NCBI GenBank assembly: GCA_046331175.1
Contig: JAXLRI010000003.1
Span: forward strand, 434,001 to 498,000
Source of the DNA: JAWKIW01 sp046331175
GTDB lineage: Bacteria; Actinomycetota; Acidimicrobiia; Acidimicrobiales; Acidimicrobilacustridaceae
DNA length: 64,000 nt
Reading direction: 5' to 3'
The position numbers were made by a program, and so were the translations under genes. Of this stretch, positions 52,251 to 60,246 are shown one piece after another. The notes under the pieces were generated by a model that did no database searches, was not told the DNA's origin, and saw only the letters and a program-made list of their open reading frames with translations. Position 1 is the stretch's first letter. Each line of letters opens with the position of its first letter.

Positions 52251-52258
52251 CGGCGGCT

Positions 52259-53335
52259 GTGCTGCAGCCCGTCCTCGCCCTCGTGGCGCTCGCCAGCGCG
52301 GCGGCGGCCGCCATCTGGGGACGGTCGGCGCGCTACCGCCAGAAGCTGCTGCGGAGGATCGAGTCCCAGTCGGGCGACTCCGATCTGAAGTCACTGGCCC
52401 TGTCGGACCTCCGCAAGGACGTGCACACCACGCTGCTGTACGCCCTGGTGTCGCTCAGCGCCGCGGTGATGGCCATCGTGGGCACCGAGCGCAGCGCGGT
52501 GGTGCTGTTGCTCCTGCTCGTGCCGGTGACGCTGTCGTTCGCCTTCGGTCGCAACTTCGTGAACGAGGCCCGCCTCGAGTACAACCGCTCCGAGCTCGAG
52601 CGCCGGGCGCAGGAGGTCCTCGTGCAGGACGACCTGGCCCCCAAGCGCTGGGCCGCCCGCCTGGCCCCCGAGGACCTGCCCGACTTCACCGGCTTCGAGG
52701 TCGGGCGCGTGTACCAGGCCGGCTCGGGCCTCATGGCCGGGGACTTCTACGACGTCTTCCGCGTCGCGCCCAACCGGGTGGCCGCGGTGATCGGCGACGT
52801 GTCGGGTCACGGCATCGAGCCCGCCATCACCGCCTTCCAGGCCAAGTACCTGCTGCGCGTCTTCCTGCGCCAGTACCGCGATCCCGCCCAGGCCCTCGAG
52901 GAGCTGAACGTCCAGATGTCGGCCACCGCGCCGAGCGAGGAGTTCATCTCGGCCTGCGTGGTGGTGTTCGACACCCAGGCCGGGACGCTGCGCGTCGCCT
53001 CGGCCGGCCACCCCGCCGCCTGGCTCTGGCACGGGCGCGAGGTGCAGCCGCTGCGGGCCACCGGGCCGCTGCTGATGCTCGATCCGAAGGCGTCGTACTA
53101 CTCCCGCGAGATCCCGCTCGACCCCAACGACCTGTGCCTGCTGTACACCGACGGCCTGTCCGAGGTCCGCAACGGCGAGCAGCTCTTCGGCGAGGACCGC
53201 ATCGCCACCGCCATCAAGCGTGATCCGGGCGTCTCGGCCGACGTACTGTGCAAGACCCTGCTCGAGGCCGCCGTGGACTTCTCGAGCGGGCCCATCTCCG
53301 ATGACGTCGCCATCCTCGCCATCCGCCGGGCCTGA
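52259..53335 (+). CDS. Membrane-anchored SpoIIE/RsbU-type PP2C phosphatase
   Basis: 358 residues. Helix 1 is at the start (LQPVLALVALASAAAAAIW), then a cytoplasmic stretch, and two further helices at about 60-100 (TTLLYALVSLSAAVMAIVG, SAVVLLLLLVPVTLSFAFG). From about 145 is the phosphatase domain: VGRVYQAGSGLMAGDFYDVF with metal-binding aspartate, IGDVSGHGIEPAI, VASAGHPAAWLW, LLYTDGLSEVRN, and SDDVAILAIR at the end. Such enzymes usually dephosphorylate anti-anti-sigma factors; no such partner is adjacent. Confidence 0.88.
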   Translation: MLQPVLALVALASAAAAAIWGRSARYRQKLLRRIESQSGDSDLKSLALSDLRKDVHTTLLYALVSLSAAVMAIVGTERSAVVLLLLLVPVTLSFAFGRNFVNEARLEYNRSELERRAQEVLVQDDLAPKRWAARLAPEDLPDFTGFEVGRVYQAGSGLMAGDFYDVFRVAPNRVAAVIGDVSGHGIEPAITAFQAKYLLRVFLRQYRDPAQALEELNVQMSATAPSEEFISACVVVFDTQAGTLRVASAGHPAAWLWHGREVQPLRATGPLLMLDPKASYYSREIPLDPNDLCLLYTDGLSEVRNGEQLFGEDRIATAIKRDPGVSADVLCKTLLEAAVDFSSGPISDDVAILAIRRA

Positions 53336-54887
53336 CGGCCCGGACGTCACCTCCGCCACCGCCGAGCACGAGGCGATGCTGGCGGCGGCGGCCGAGCGCG
53401 CCCTCGCCGGCAACCTGGCCAAGGGCGCGGCCAAGCTGGCCGAGCAGGGCAAGCTGTTCGTGCGCGACCGCATCGACCTGCTGGTCGACCCCGGCTCGTT
53501 CGTGGAGGACGGCCTGCTCGCCAACGCATCGGCCGCCGACCTGCCCGCCGACGGCGTGGTCACCGGCACCGGCCGGGTCGACGGCCGGCCGGTGTGCATC
53601 ATGGCCAACGACCCGACGGTCAAAGCGGGGTCGTGGGGGGCGCGCACCGTCGAGAAGATCGTGCGGCTCACCGAGAAGGCGCTTGCCGACGAGCTGCCGG
53701 TGTTCTGGCTGGTCGACTCGGCGGGGGCCCGCATCACCGACCAGGTCGAGCTGTTCCCCGGTCGTCGGGGCGCCGGGCGGATCTTCTACAACCAGGTGCG
53801 GCTGTCGGGGCGGGTGCCCCAGATCTGCTGCCTGTTCGGGCCGTCGGCCGCCGGCGGCGCCTACATCCCGAGCTTCTGCGACATCGTGATCATGGTCGAG
53901 GGCAACGCCTCGATGTACCTGGGGTCACCCCGCATGGCCGAGATGGTGATCGGCGAGATCACCACCCTGGAGGAGATGGGCGGGGCCCGGATGCACGCCT
54001 CGGTGTCGGGCTGCGGCGACAACCTCGCCGTCGACGACGAGGACGCCCTCGACCAGGCGCGGGCGTGGTTCTCGTACTTCCCGCTGCGCTGGCGCGACGA
54101 GCCGCCGCTGTACCACCCGGCCGAGCCGTCGCGGCCGCTGACCCGGTCGGTGCTGCCGGTCGAGGAGGCGCAGGGCTACGACATGCACGCCGTGCTCGAC
54201 GGGCTGCTCGACGCCGAGAGCTTCTTCGAGCTGAAGCCGCTGTTCGCCCCCGAGCTGATCACCGGCCTCGGCCGCATCGACGGTCGGCCGGTCGGCGTCG
54301 TCGCCAACAACCCGCTGCAGAAGGGCGGGGTCCTCTTCGTCGACTCGGCCGACAAGGCGGCCCGGTTCATCTGGCTCTGCGACGCCTTCAACATCCCGCT
54401 GGTCTTCCTCGCCGACGTGCCCGGCTTCATGGTGGGCACCGAGGTCGAGCGCCAGGGGATCATCCGCCACGGCGCCAAGATGATCACCGCCGTCTCCGAG
54501 GCCACCGTGCCCAAGGTGTCGGTCATCGTGCGCAAGGCCTACGGCGCCGGGCTGTACGCCATGTCCGGCCCCGCCTTCGCCCCCGAGGCCACCATCGCCC
54601 TGCCCACCGCCAAGATCGCGGTGATGGGGCCCGAGGCCGCGGTGAACGCCGTGTTCGCCAACCGCATCGCCGCCATCGACGACCCCGCCGAGCGCGACGC
54701 CTTCGTGGCCGAGCAGCGCCGACTGTACGAGGAGGACGTCGACCTGCTGCGGCTGGCGTCCGAGCTGGTCATCGACGGCGTCGTCGAGTTCGAGGACCTG
54801 CGCCAGGAGATCCTCGTGCGGTTCGAGCGGGCGGCCGGCAAGGACCGGCGGTTCACCGAGCGCCGTCACGGCGTGCCGCCGGTCTAG
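53301..54887 (+). CDS. Acyl-CoA carboxylase carboxyltransferase (beta) subunit
   Basis: Transfers carboxyl from biotin to an acyl-CoA (propionyl-CoA/methylcrotonyl-CoA type). From ATG 53301 it is 528 residues and overlaps the phosphatase by 35 bases; ATG 53376 (503 residues) is an alternative. KLFVRDRIDLLVDPGSFVEDGLLAN, ADGVVTGTGRVDGRPV, LVDSAGARITDQVELFPGRRGAGRIF, GPSAAGGAYIPSF (oxyanion), and in the second half FLADVPGFMVGTEVERQGIIRHGAKM. No biotin carboxylase or carrier gene is nearby. Exact substrate not decided. Confidence 0.9.
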   Translation: MTSPSSPSAGPDGPDVTSATAEHEAMLAAAAERALAGNLAKGAAKLAEQGKLFVRDRIDLLVDPGSFVEDGLLANASAADLPADGVVTGTGRVDGRPVCIMANDPTVKAGSWGARTVEKIVRLTEKALADELPVFWLVDSAGARITDQVELFPGRRGAGRIFYNQVRLSGRVPQICCLFGPSAAGGAYIPSFCDIVIMVEGNASMYLGSPRMAEMVIGEITTLEEMGGARMHASVSGCGDNLAVDDEDALDQARAWFSYFPLRWRDEPPLYHPAEPSRPLTRSVLPVEEAQGYDMHAVLDGLLDAESFFELKPLFAPELITGLGRIDGRPVGVVANNPLQKGGVLFVDSADKAARFIWLCDAFNIPLVFLADVPGFMVGTEVERQGIIRHGAKMITAVSEATVPKVSVIVRKAYGAGLYAMSGPAFAPEATIALPTAKIAVMGPEAAVNAVFANRIAAIDDPAERDAFVAEQRRLYEEDVDLLRLASELVIDGVVEFEDLRQEILVRFERAAGKDRRFTERRHGVPPV

Positions 54888-54897
54888 GCGGTCGGCC

Positions 54898-55197
54898 GTG
54901 CCCTGGTGCGAGGACTGCGCCAAGTTCTGGAACCCAAACTCGCTGCCGCCCGACGGCACCTGCCCGACCTGCGGCCGGATCATCGGCGACCCGCCCGACA
55001 CCTCGGTGCCGTGGCACTTCTGGATCCTGCTCGTCGCCCTGGCGCTCTACCTCGGGTGGCGGGTCGTCCAGGGGTTCGGGTGGCTGTCCGAGCGCGGCCT
55101 CACCTGGCTGGCCGTCGTGCTGTCGGTGGCGCTGGTCGGCGGCCTCGGCTGGCTCGGCCGCTGGTGGTACCGCTCCCGCGACCGCACGTCGGCCTGA
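54898..55197 (+). CDS. Small zinc-ribbon membrane protein
   Basis: 99 residues from GTG 54898. MPWCEDCAKFWNPNSL and GTCPTCGRIIGDP give two C-x2-C pairs for one zinc. Two membrane helices follow: WHFWILLVALALYLGWRVV and GLTWLAVVLSVALVGGLGWLG, then a basic tail WWYRSRDRTSA. Conserved in form among Acidimicrobiia-like genomes as far as I can judge, function unknown. Starts 10 bases after the carboxyltransferase and is probably cotranscribed. Confidence 0.78.
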   Translation: MPWCEDCAKFWNPNSLPPDGTCPTCGRIIGDPPDTSVPWHFWILLVALALYLGWRVVQGFGWLSERGLTWLAVVLSVALVGGLGWLGRWWYRSRDRTSA

Positions 55198-55218
55198 GGG
55201 ATCTCGGGGTGGCGGCGC

Positions 55219-56862
55219 TCAGCCGCTGACCCAGAGGTCGGCCATCCAGGTCTTGGCGCCGAGGGTCGAGATCGAGCCGTTCTGGGCCTGCCGGAACCCG
55301 TGGACCCGGGGGCTGGCGGCCAGCGCCCAGTCGACGTGGGTCAGCCAGATGTAGGGGACGCCGGTGTTCAGCCGCTCGGCGACCAGGGCGAAGTCCTGGT
55401 CGCGCTTGGTGGGGTCGTCGGTGGCGCGGGCGTCGTCGAGGGCCTTGTCGAGCTGGGGGTCGCCATAGCGGGGCACGTTGGTCGAGATGCCGCCCACCGG
55501 CACGATCGTCTTGGAGTGCCACCAGACGTACTCGCCGTCGGGGTCGGGCGAGCCGTGGTTGCGCCAGTCGATGGCCTGGTAGTCGCCGATGACGCCGGTG
55601 GCGATCTGGTTGGCCTGCTTGATGGTGGCCACGTCGACCTGCATGCCGGCCTTGCGCCACATCTCCGACAGCAGCTGCTGGCCCTGGCGGTCGGCGAGGG
55701 TGGCCCCGCCCTTGTACGTGAACGACAGGGGCTGGCCGTGCTTCTGCTCGTACTCCTTGACGAGCGACTTGGCCTTCTCGAGGTCGAAGGTGGGGTAGCC
55801 GGTCTGCTCGCGGTAGCCGAGCTGGCCGGGCACGAACGGGCCGTTGGCGGACCGGGTGAGGCCGGCTCCGACGGCGTCGACGAAGGCCTTGGTGTCGGTG
55901 GCGTAGGCGACGGCCTGGCGGGCGATCGGGTCGTCGAAGGGCGGCTTCACCGTGTTGAGCACGATGAAGGTCTCCTCGCCGTTGGCGTTCTCGACGGTGG
56001 TGAAGTCGGTGCCGCGCAATTGGGCGACGTCACCGGGCACCGGGGTGTGGATCATGTCCACCGAGCCGTTGCGCAGGGCGGTCAACCGGGCGTCGGCGTC
56101 GGGGATGGGCCGGAGCTCGATCTCGGCGAGGTGGGGCTTGCCCTTCTGCCAGTAGTCGGCGTTCCGGGTGGCGGTGAAGGACTGGTCGGGCGTCCACGAC
56201 TGGAACACGAAGGGGCCGGTGCCGACCGGCTTGGTGGCGCCGTCGGGGCTGTTCAACATCGACGGTGCCGCCATGTAGCCGACCTGGGTGGTCAACGTGT
56301 ACGGGAACGAGATCCAGGGCTGGCTCATCGTCACCCGCACGGTGCGGGGGTCGACGACGTCGACGCTCTTGATCGCCGACACGGCGTTGCCGGTGGTGGC
56401 CGAGCTCCGCTGCCGTTCCAGGTTGAGCTTCACGGCGGCGGCGTCGAGGGGCGTGCCGTCGTGGAACTTCACGCCGTCTCGCAGCGTGATGGTCCAGACG
56501 GTGCCGTTGTCCTGCGGGGTCAGGGACTCGGCCAGGTAGGGCACCGCGTTGCCCTGATCGTCGAGGGTGGTGAGCGGGTCGAAGATGGTGGACGCCACGT
56601 AGTGGCCGACGCCGGCCCAGCCGTTGGCGGTGGGGTCCCAGCCGCTGGACTCCGCCTCGAGGCCGATGACGACCTTGCCGCCGTCGACCGGCGAGCCTTC
56701 GCGCTCGAAGCCCTGCAGGCGGATGCCGGGCGTCGTCGTGCTGGTCGTGCCGGTGGCCTGCTGGCTCGAGCCGCTGGAGCTGCAGGCGGCCGCTACGAGG
56801 GCCAGGGAGACGGCCAGGGCCGACAGGCCGGCCGCTCGGGTTCGCCGGGTCAGGTGCTGCAT
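55219..56862 (-). CDS. ABC transporter substrate-binding lipoprotein, peptide/nickel family
   Basis: Extracytoplasmic family 5 binding protein, 547 residues. The signal ends in a lipobox with C27 (LALVAAACSSSG). Then GGKVVIGLEAESSGWDPTANGW, the signature FDPLTTLDDQGNAVPYLAESLTPQDNGTVWTITLRDGVKFHDGTPL in consecutive blocks, KPVGTGPFVF, NADYWQKGKP, and later PFDDPIARQAVAYATD. Oligopeptide, dipeptide and nickel carriers share these blocks. No permease or ATPase genes lie beside it, so it is an orphan in this window. Next upstream is tRNA-Pro, on the other strand. Confidence 0.9.
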   Translation of the reverse strand: MQHLTRRTRAAGLSALAVSLALVAAACSSSGSSQQATGTTSTTTPGIRLQGFEREGSPVDGGKVVIGLEAESSGWDPTANGWAGVGHYVASTIFDPLTTLDDQGNAVPYLAESLTPQDNGTVWTITLRDGVKFHDGTPLDAAAVKLNLERQRSSATTGNAVSAIKSVDVVDPRTVRVTMSQPWISFPYTLTTQVGYMAAPSMLNSPDGATKPVGTGPFVFQSWTPDQSFTATRNADYWQKGKPHLAEIELRPIPDADARLTALRNGSVDMIHTPVPGDVAQLRGTDFTTVENANGEETFIVLNTVKPPFDDPIARQAVAYATDTKAFVDAVGAGLTRSANGPFVPGQLGYREQTGYPTFDLEKAKSLVKEYEQKHGQPLSFTYKGGATLADRQGQQLLSEMWRKAGMQVDVATIKQANQIATGVIGDYQAIDWRNHGSPDPDGEYVWWHSKTIVPVGGISTNVPRYGDPQLDKALDDARATDDPTKRDQDFALVAERLNTGVPYIWLTHVDWALAASPRVHGFRQAQNGSISTLGAKTWMADLWVSG

Positions 56863-57103
56863 GGGGACCCCCGTCGCCACTGTGGAGCTCGTTCGCCGGG
56901 CGCACCCCCGCATGCCACGGCTGGGCGCCATCCTCGCGTCCGGTCGGCGGCGGGAGGCGGCACGGAAGGCCGTTTCGCCCAAAACGATCCGATCGACCCC
57001 CTGCGGGGGGTCCGCACGACCTAGGCCGTCGGCGGTGGTGGCGGCGCCAGCGGCGGCGGTGGGCGTGGGGGGATCCCGGTTCGGCCTCGCAAGGGCGGTC
57101 GGG

Positions 57104-57109
57104 TAAGGT
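57104..57109 (+). promoter_or_regulatory. -10 element for tRNA-Pro
   Basis: TAAGGT, 13 bases before the tRNA 5' end. Confidence 0.5.
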
Positions 57110-57122
57110 GACGCCCCGCAAA

Positions 57123-57200
57123 CGGGCTGTGGCGCAGGTTGGTTAGCGCGTCGGTCTGGGGGACCGAAGGTCGCAGGTTCAAATCCTGTCAGCCCGACCA
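57123..57200 (+). tRNA. tRNA-Pro (GGG anticodon), CCA encoded
   Basis: Cloverleaf by eye: acceptor CGGGCTG (57123-57129) pairs with CAGCCCG (57190-57196). The D-arm is GCGC...GCGC (57132-57149). The anticodon stem TCGGT/ACCGA (57151-57155, 57163-57167) encloses CTGGGGG, so the anticodon is GGG at 57158-57160, reading CCC. The T-arm is GCAGG-TTCAAAT-CCTGT. Discriminator A57197 is followed by CCA at 57198-57200. Confidence 0.93.
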
Positions 57201-57216
57201 GAGGAAGTGCGGGGAC

Positions 57217-57240
57217 GAGGGCCGGATCGCACCGGCCCTC
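57217..57240 (+). terminator. Hairpin after tRNA-Pro
   Basis: GAGGGCCGG-ATCGCA-CCGGCCCTC, a perfect 9-bp stem 16 bases after the tRNA, followed by TCTCGC. Probable tRNA terminator. Confidence 0.75.
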
Positions 57241-57294
57241 TCTCGCGCTCGGCGTCAACGTGGCACGCGTCCACGCGAACGAGAAGCGGTTGAG

Positions 57295-57309
57295 GCCTTC
57301 GCCCTTGGA
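57295..57309. repeat. 15-bp target duplication, left copy
   Basis: GCCTTCGCCCTTGGA, identical to 59022-59036 on the other side of the IS481-like element. Confidence 0.85.
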
Positions 57310-57315
57310 TGTGCT

Positions 57316-57440
57316 GTCCCGGTTCATGGTTGACATCGCGGCTCCGGTAGTCGTGTGACAGGTTTCGGCGCGGGTCCGGTTCATGTGCGACAGGGGTTCC
57401 GGTACATGTGTGACATCGGGTCCGGGTGATCTGCGACGCG
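57316..57440 (+). repeat. Subterminal repeats at left end of IS481-like element
   Basis: Five copies, spaced about 22-33 bp, sharing CCGGT-N2-TGTGCGACA with variations (for example GGTCCGGTTCATGTGCGACA at 57373). Matching inverted sites lie at the right end. Likely transposase-binding sites. Confidence 0.8.
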
Positions 57441-57496
57441 CGGCTGGCTGACGGGCTGTGCTTCTTGGTCGACGGAGTCGATCAAGGGGTGTCGTC

Positions 57497-58957
57497 GTGT
57501 TGGTGGAGCTCGGGCTCGTGGAACAGCGGCATGTGGCGGTGTTGGAGGTCCTCGACGGGGTCCCGGTGACCGAGGTCGCCGCCCGGGCGGGGGTGTCGCG
57601 CCAGACGGTGCACCGGTGGTTGACCCGCTATGCGGCCCGCGGGTTGGCGGGCCTGGTCGATGGGTCGAAGGCGCCAGGTTCGTGTCCTCATCAGATGGCT
57701 CCGGAGACCGAGGCGCTGATCGTGGCCATGCGGGTCGAGCATCCGGGGTGGGGGCCGGTGACGATCGGTCATTGGCTCGAACGCCAAGGCGTGTTCCCGC
57801 TGCCGGGTCGCTCCTCGATCTATCGGTGCCTGGTCCGTCACGGGCTGATCACCCCGGAGGCCCGGAAACGCAAGAAGGCCGACTACAAGCGTTGGGAGCG
57901 GTCCCGTTCGATGGAGCTGTGGCAGATGGACATCGTCGGCGGCGTCCGTCTCGTCGATGGTTCTGAGGCCAAGGTCGTCACGGGGGTGGATGATCACTCG
58001 CGGTTCTGTATCTCGGCGTTGGTTGTGCCGCGGGCGACGGCCCGGCCGACGTGTGACGCGTTGGCGTTGGCGATGCGCCGCCACGGTGTCCCAGAAGCGA
58101 TCCTGACGGACAATGGGAAGGTGTTCACGGGCCGGTTCGGTCCCGGCACGGGCGAGGTGCTGTTCGATCGGATCTGCCGGGAGAACGGCATCCGGCATCT
58201 GCTCACGGCGCCTCGGTCGCCGACCACGACCGGCAAGATCGAGCGGTTCCACCGCACGTTGAAAGACGAGCTGGTTCGTGGCGTGGTGTTCGACAGCATC
58301 GAGGACGCGCAGGTCCGGATCGACGCGTGGGTGCAGCACTACAACTACGACCGGCCGCACCAGGGCATCGGGATGGTCCCGCCGGCGCGCCGGTTCGCGC
58401 TCGCGAAGCCCATGTCGTCGACGCTTGAGCTCGCCGGTGCAGCGCCGGACACAACCGAGCCGGTTCCGACGGCCACGCGGCGGGTGGGCGCGAACGGGCA
58501 GATCTCGTTCGCCGCAGCGCGCTACATGGTCGCCCGCTGGCTCGCCGGGGAGACCGTCGAGCTGATCTGCGAAGACGGCCTTGTGCACATCCATCACCGT
58601 GGGGTGCTCGTCGCGACCCACGCCCGCCGCCACGACCCTGGCCGTCAAGCGGCTGCCATCGCTCGTGGCAAGCAGCGGACACCCCGACGAGTGACACCAC
58701 GGCCGTCGGCGTCGGCCGTGTCGGTGACCCGCAAGGTCGACAGCTCAGGCAACGTGTCCTTCGCCGCCACGACCTACCGGGTCGGCAACAAGTTCCGTCG
58801 CCGCCAAGTCCAAGTCGCCGTCGTCGCCGGCACCGTCGAGATCTCGATCGGCGAAGAGCTCATCCGCGTCCACCCGATCCGCCACGACCGCACCCGCGAA
58901 CACGGTGCCCTCGCCAACCCCGGTGGCCGACCCCACCGGATCAACGCCGCCTCATGA
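57497..58957 (+). CDS. IS481-family DDE transposase
   Basis: 486 residues from GTG 57497, chosen for AGGGG 7 bases upstream. A helix-turn-helix (VAARAGVSRQTVHRWLTRYA, about 28-47) and second wing domain bind DNA. The DDE catalytic core has D145 (LWQMDIVGG), D205 (AILTDNGKVF) and E249 (TTGKIERFHRTL). The C-terminal 130 residues contain two similar beta-rich modules (RRVGANGQISFAAARYMV and RKVDSSGNVSFAATTYRV), longer than in minimal IS481 transposases. No frameshift or internal stop. Confidence 0.92.
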   Translation: MLVELGLVEQRHVAVLEVLDGVPVTEVAARAGVSRQTVHRWLTRYAARGLAGLVDGSKAPGSCPHQMAPETEALIVAMRVEHPGWGPVTIGHWLERQGVFPLPGRSSIYRCLVRHGLITPEARKRKKADYKRWERSRSMELWQMDIVGGVRLVDGSEAKVVTGVDDHSRFCISALVVPRATARPTCDALALAMRRHGVPEAILTDNGKVFTGRFGPGTGEVLFDRICRENGIRHLLTAPRSPTTTGKIERFHRTLKDELVRGVVFDSIEDAQVRIDAWVQHYNYDRPHQGIGMVPPARRFALAKPMSSTLELAGAAPDTTEPVPTATRRVGANGQISFAAARYMVARWLAGETVELICEDGLVHIHHRGVLVATHARRHDPGRQAAAIARGKQRTPRRVTPRPSASAVSVTRKVDSSGNVSFAATTYRVGNKFRRRQVQVAVVAGTVEISIGEELIRVHPIRHDRTREHGALANPGGRPHRINAAS

Positions 58958-59021
58958 ACCCCCGACCAGGTGTCGCACATCTACCGGACCCCGAAGGTCG
59001 CACGAGTACCGGACCTTGACA

Positions 59022-59361
59022 GCCTTCGCCCTTGGAGAACGGCAGGTCGCACCGAGGCCAGCCCCGACCTGTGTCCGTTCGTGACCGCGCGACGACGGGC
59101 ACCTCCACGATGGGCGAGCTGGTGACCGGCGACCGGCGACCGTCGCCCCTCGTTCGCGGTCGACGGCCTGGCTGCTGAGGCTCATCGCACAGTGCCCAAG
59201 GGGCTCACCCGCGTCGTCCACGAGGTTGCGCAGCCCCGCCTTGGTCACCAACCCGCCGGTGGGCGCGGGTGCGCGAGAGTTGCGCATGGCATCGCTGTGG
59301 TACGCCGCCGGCGTGTGGGACGTTCGGGCGATCCGCGCGCGGTTCGCCCGGACGAGGATGC
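59022..59361. other. 340-bp segment between two insertion sequences
   Basis: Begins with the second copy of the 15-bp duplication (59022-59036) and ends with GATGC, the target duplication of the IS21 element. Joined to 57201-57294 it is the pre-insertion DNA downstream of tRNA-Pro. No convincing complete gene is seen. An open minus-strand frame of about 140 codons crosses it, but it runs into the IS ends. Its last 49 bases are the 5' part of the SUKH gene. Confidence 0.6.
59313..59361 (+). pseudogene. 5' fragment of SMI1/KNR4 (SUKH) gene cut off by IS21
   Basis: From GTG 59313 the frame reads MWDVRAIRARFARTR and reaches ATG inside the GATGC duplication at 59357-59361. Removing the IS21 element and one GATGC joins this in frame to the gene at 61726, giving WDVRAIRARFARTRMRRYM, which is the usual N-terminal helix of actinobacterial SMI1/KNR4 proteins. 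An upstream ATG (59286) could also be the original start. Confidence 0.65.
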
Positions 59362-59442
59362 TGTGAGCGATCACCGGATCTCGCGATTGGGGATCAGCGA
59401 AAGTCGCGGTGGGGTGGGTGGCCTGCTGGTGGTGGGGTGAGG

Positions 59443-60246
59443 CTAGCGGCGGTTCCTTTCGGTGGGGTCGGTGGTGGCGATCTCGAGGCCGTGGTGTTCG
59501 CGTAGCCGCCAGGACGGTCCTCGGATGTTGAACACGATGGCGTCGTGCATGAGCCGGTCCAAGATGGCCGACGCGACGACGGGGTCACCGAAGATGTCGC
59601 CCCAGTCGGGCAGCCCGCGGTTGGTGGTGACGATCGTGGGGTGGCGTTTCTCGTAGCGCTCGTTGACGACGTGGAAGAACACCGACGCGGCTCGCCGGTC
59701 CGGGATGGGCAGCAGGCCGACGTCGTCGATGACCAACACGGTGGGGGCGGTGTAGGTCTTGAGCTTGGATGGGAAGGTGCCGTCGATGGTGGCGGCGACG
59801 AGGTTGGTGCAGAGGTGGTCGGCGCTGGTGAAGTAGCCCCGCCAGCCGGCCTCGACAGCGCGGATGGCCAGGGCGACGGCGAGGTGGGTCTTGCCGCAGC
59901 CGGGTTGGCCGAGGAACAAGATGGGGCGGTTCTCGTCGACGAACCGCAAGGTGGCGAGGTCGGCGACGAGCTTGCGGTCGATGGTGGGCTGGAAGTCGAA
60001 GTCGAAGTCGTCGATGGTCTTGTGGAACGGGAACCGTGCGTAGCGCAGCCGGGCGGCGAGGCGCCGGTCGCGGGTGGCGGTGGTCTCTTCGGCGACGAGG
60101 CGGGCGAGGAACTCGATGTGGGTCCAGTCGTGGGTGCGGGCGTCGTCGGCGAGGGTGGCGAAGCACTCGGCTGCCCGGGTGAGCTGCAGGTAGCCGAGGT
60201 CGTCTTTGATCTGTTCGTAGAGCCCGGCTTTGGTGCGGCGGCTCAT
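59443..60246 (-). CDS. istB: IS21 transposition helper ATPase IstB
   Basis: 267 residues, DnaA/DnaC-like AAA+ protein that loads and activates IstA on target DNA. ATG 60246 overlaps the istA stop. An N-terminal helical region (AGLYEQIKDDLGYLQLTRAAECF) precedes Walker A GQPGCGKTH (113-121), Walker B VLVIDDVG (about 163-170), the sensor TTNRGL and SAILDRLMHDA arginine region. Confidence 0.95.
   Translation of the reverse strand: MSRRTKAGLYEQIKDDLGYLQLTRAAECFATLADDARTHDWTHIEFLARLVAEETTATRDRRLAARLRYARFPFHKTIDDFDFDFQPTIDRKLVADLATLRFVDENRPILFLGQPGCGKTHLAVALAIRAVEAGWRGYFTSADHLCTNLVAATIDGTFPSKLKTYTAPTVLVIDDVGLLPIPDRRAASVFFHVVNERYEKRHPTIVTTNRGLPDWGDIFGDPVVASAILDRLMHDAIVFNIRGPSWRLREHHGLEIATTDPTERNRR

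Larger units (their letters stand above)
57310..59021 (+). mobile_element. IS481-like insertion sequence (1712 bp)
   Basis: Ends are defined by the flanking 15-bp direct repeat. Outer ends begin TGT and finish ACA, with an imperfect inverted match over about 25 bases. The left end carries five direct copies of a site like GTCCGGTTCATGTGCGACA (starting near 57316, 57341, 57373, 57395 and 57419). The right end carries two inverted copies (58971-58990 and 58996-59015). One transposase gene lies inside. Both ends and the gene look intact, so the element may be active. Confidence 0.88.

Noticed and set aside
57123..57200. tRNA-Pro as an integration site with duplicated attachment sequence
   Set aside because: I could not find a second copy of the tRNA 3' end or an integrase gene in the window.
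57316..57440. CRISPR-like repeats before the transposase
   Set aside because: Repeats are degenerate, lie at an IS end, and have inverted partners at the other end; they fit transposase-binding sites.
58952..59374. Minus-strand gene of about 140 codons between the insertion sequences
   Set aside because: It begins inside the IS21 end and finishes inside the IS481-like element, so the frame is created by the insertions; no domain is visible.
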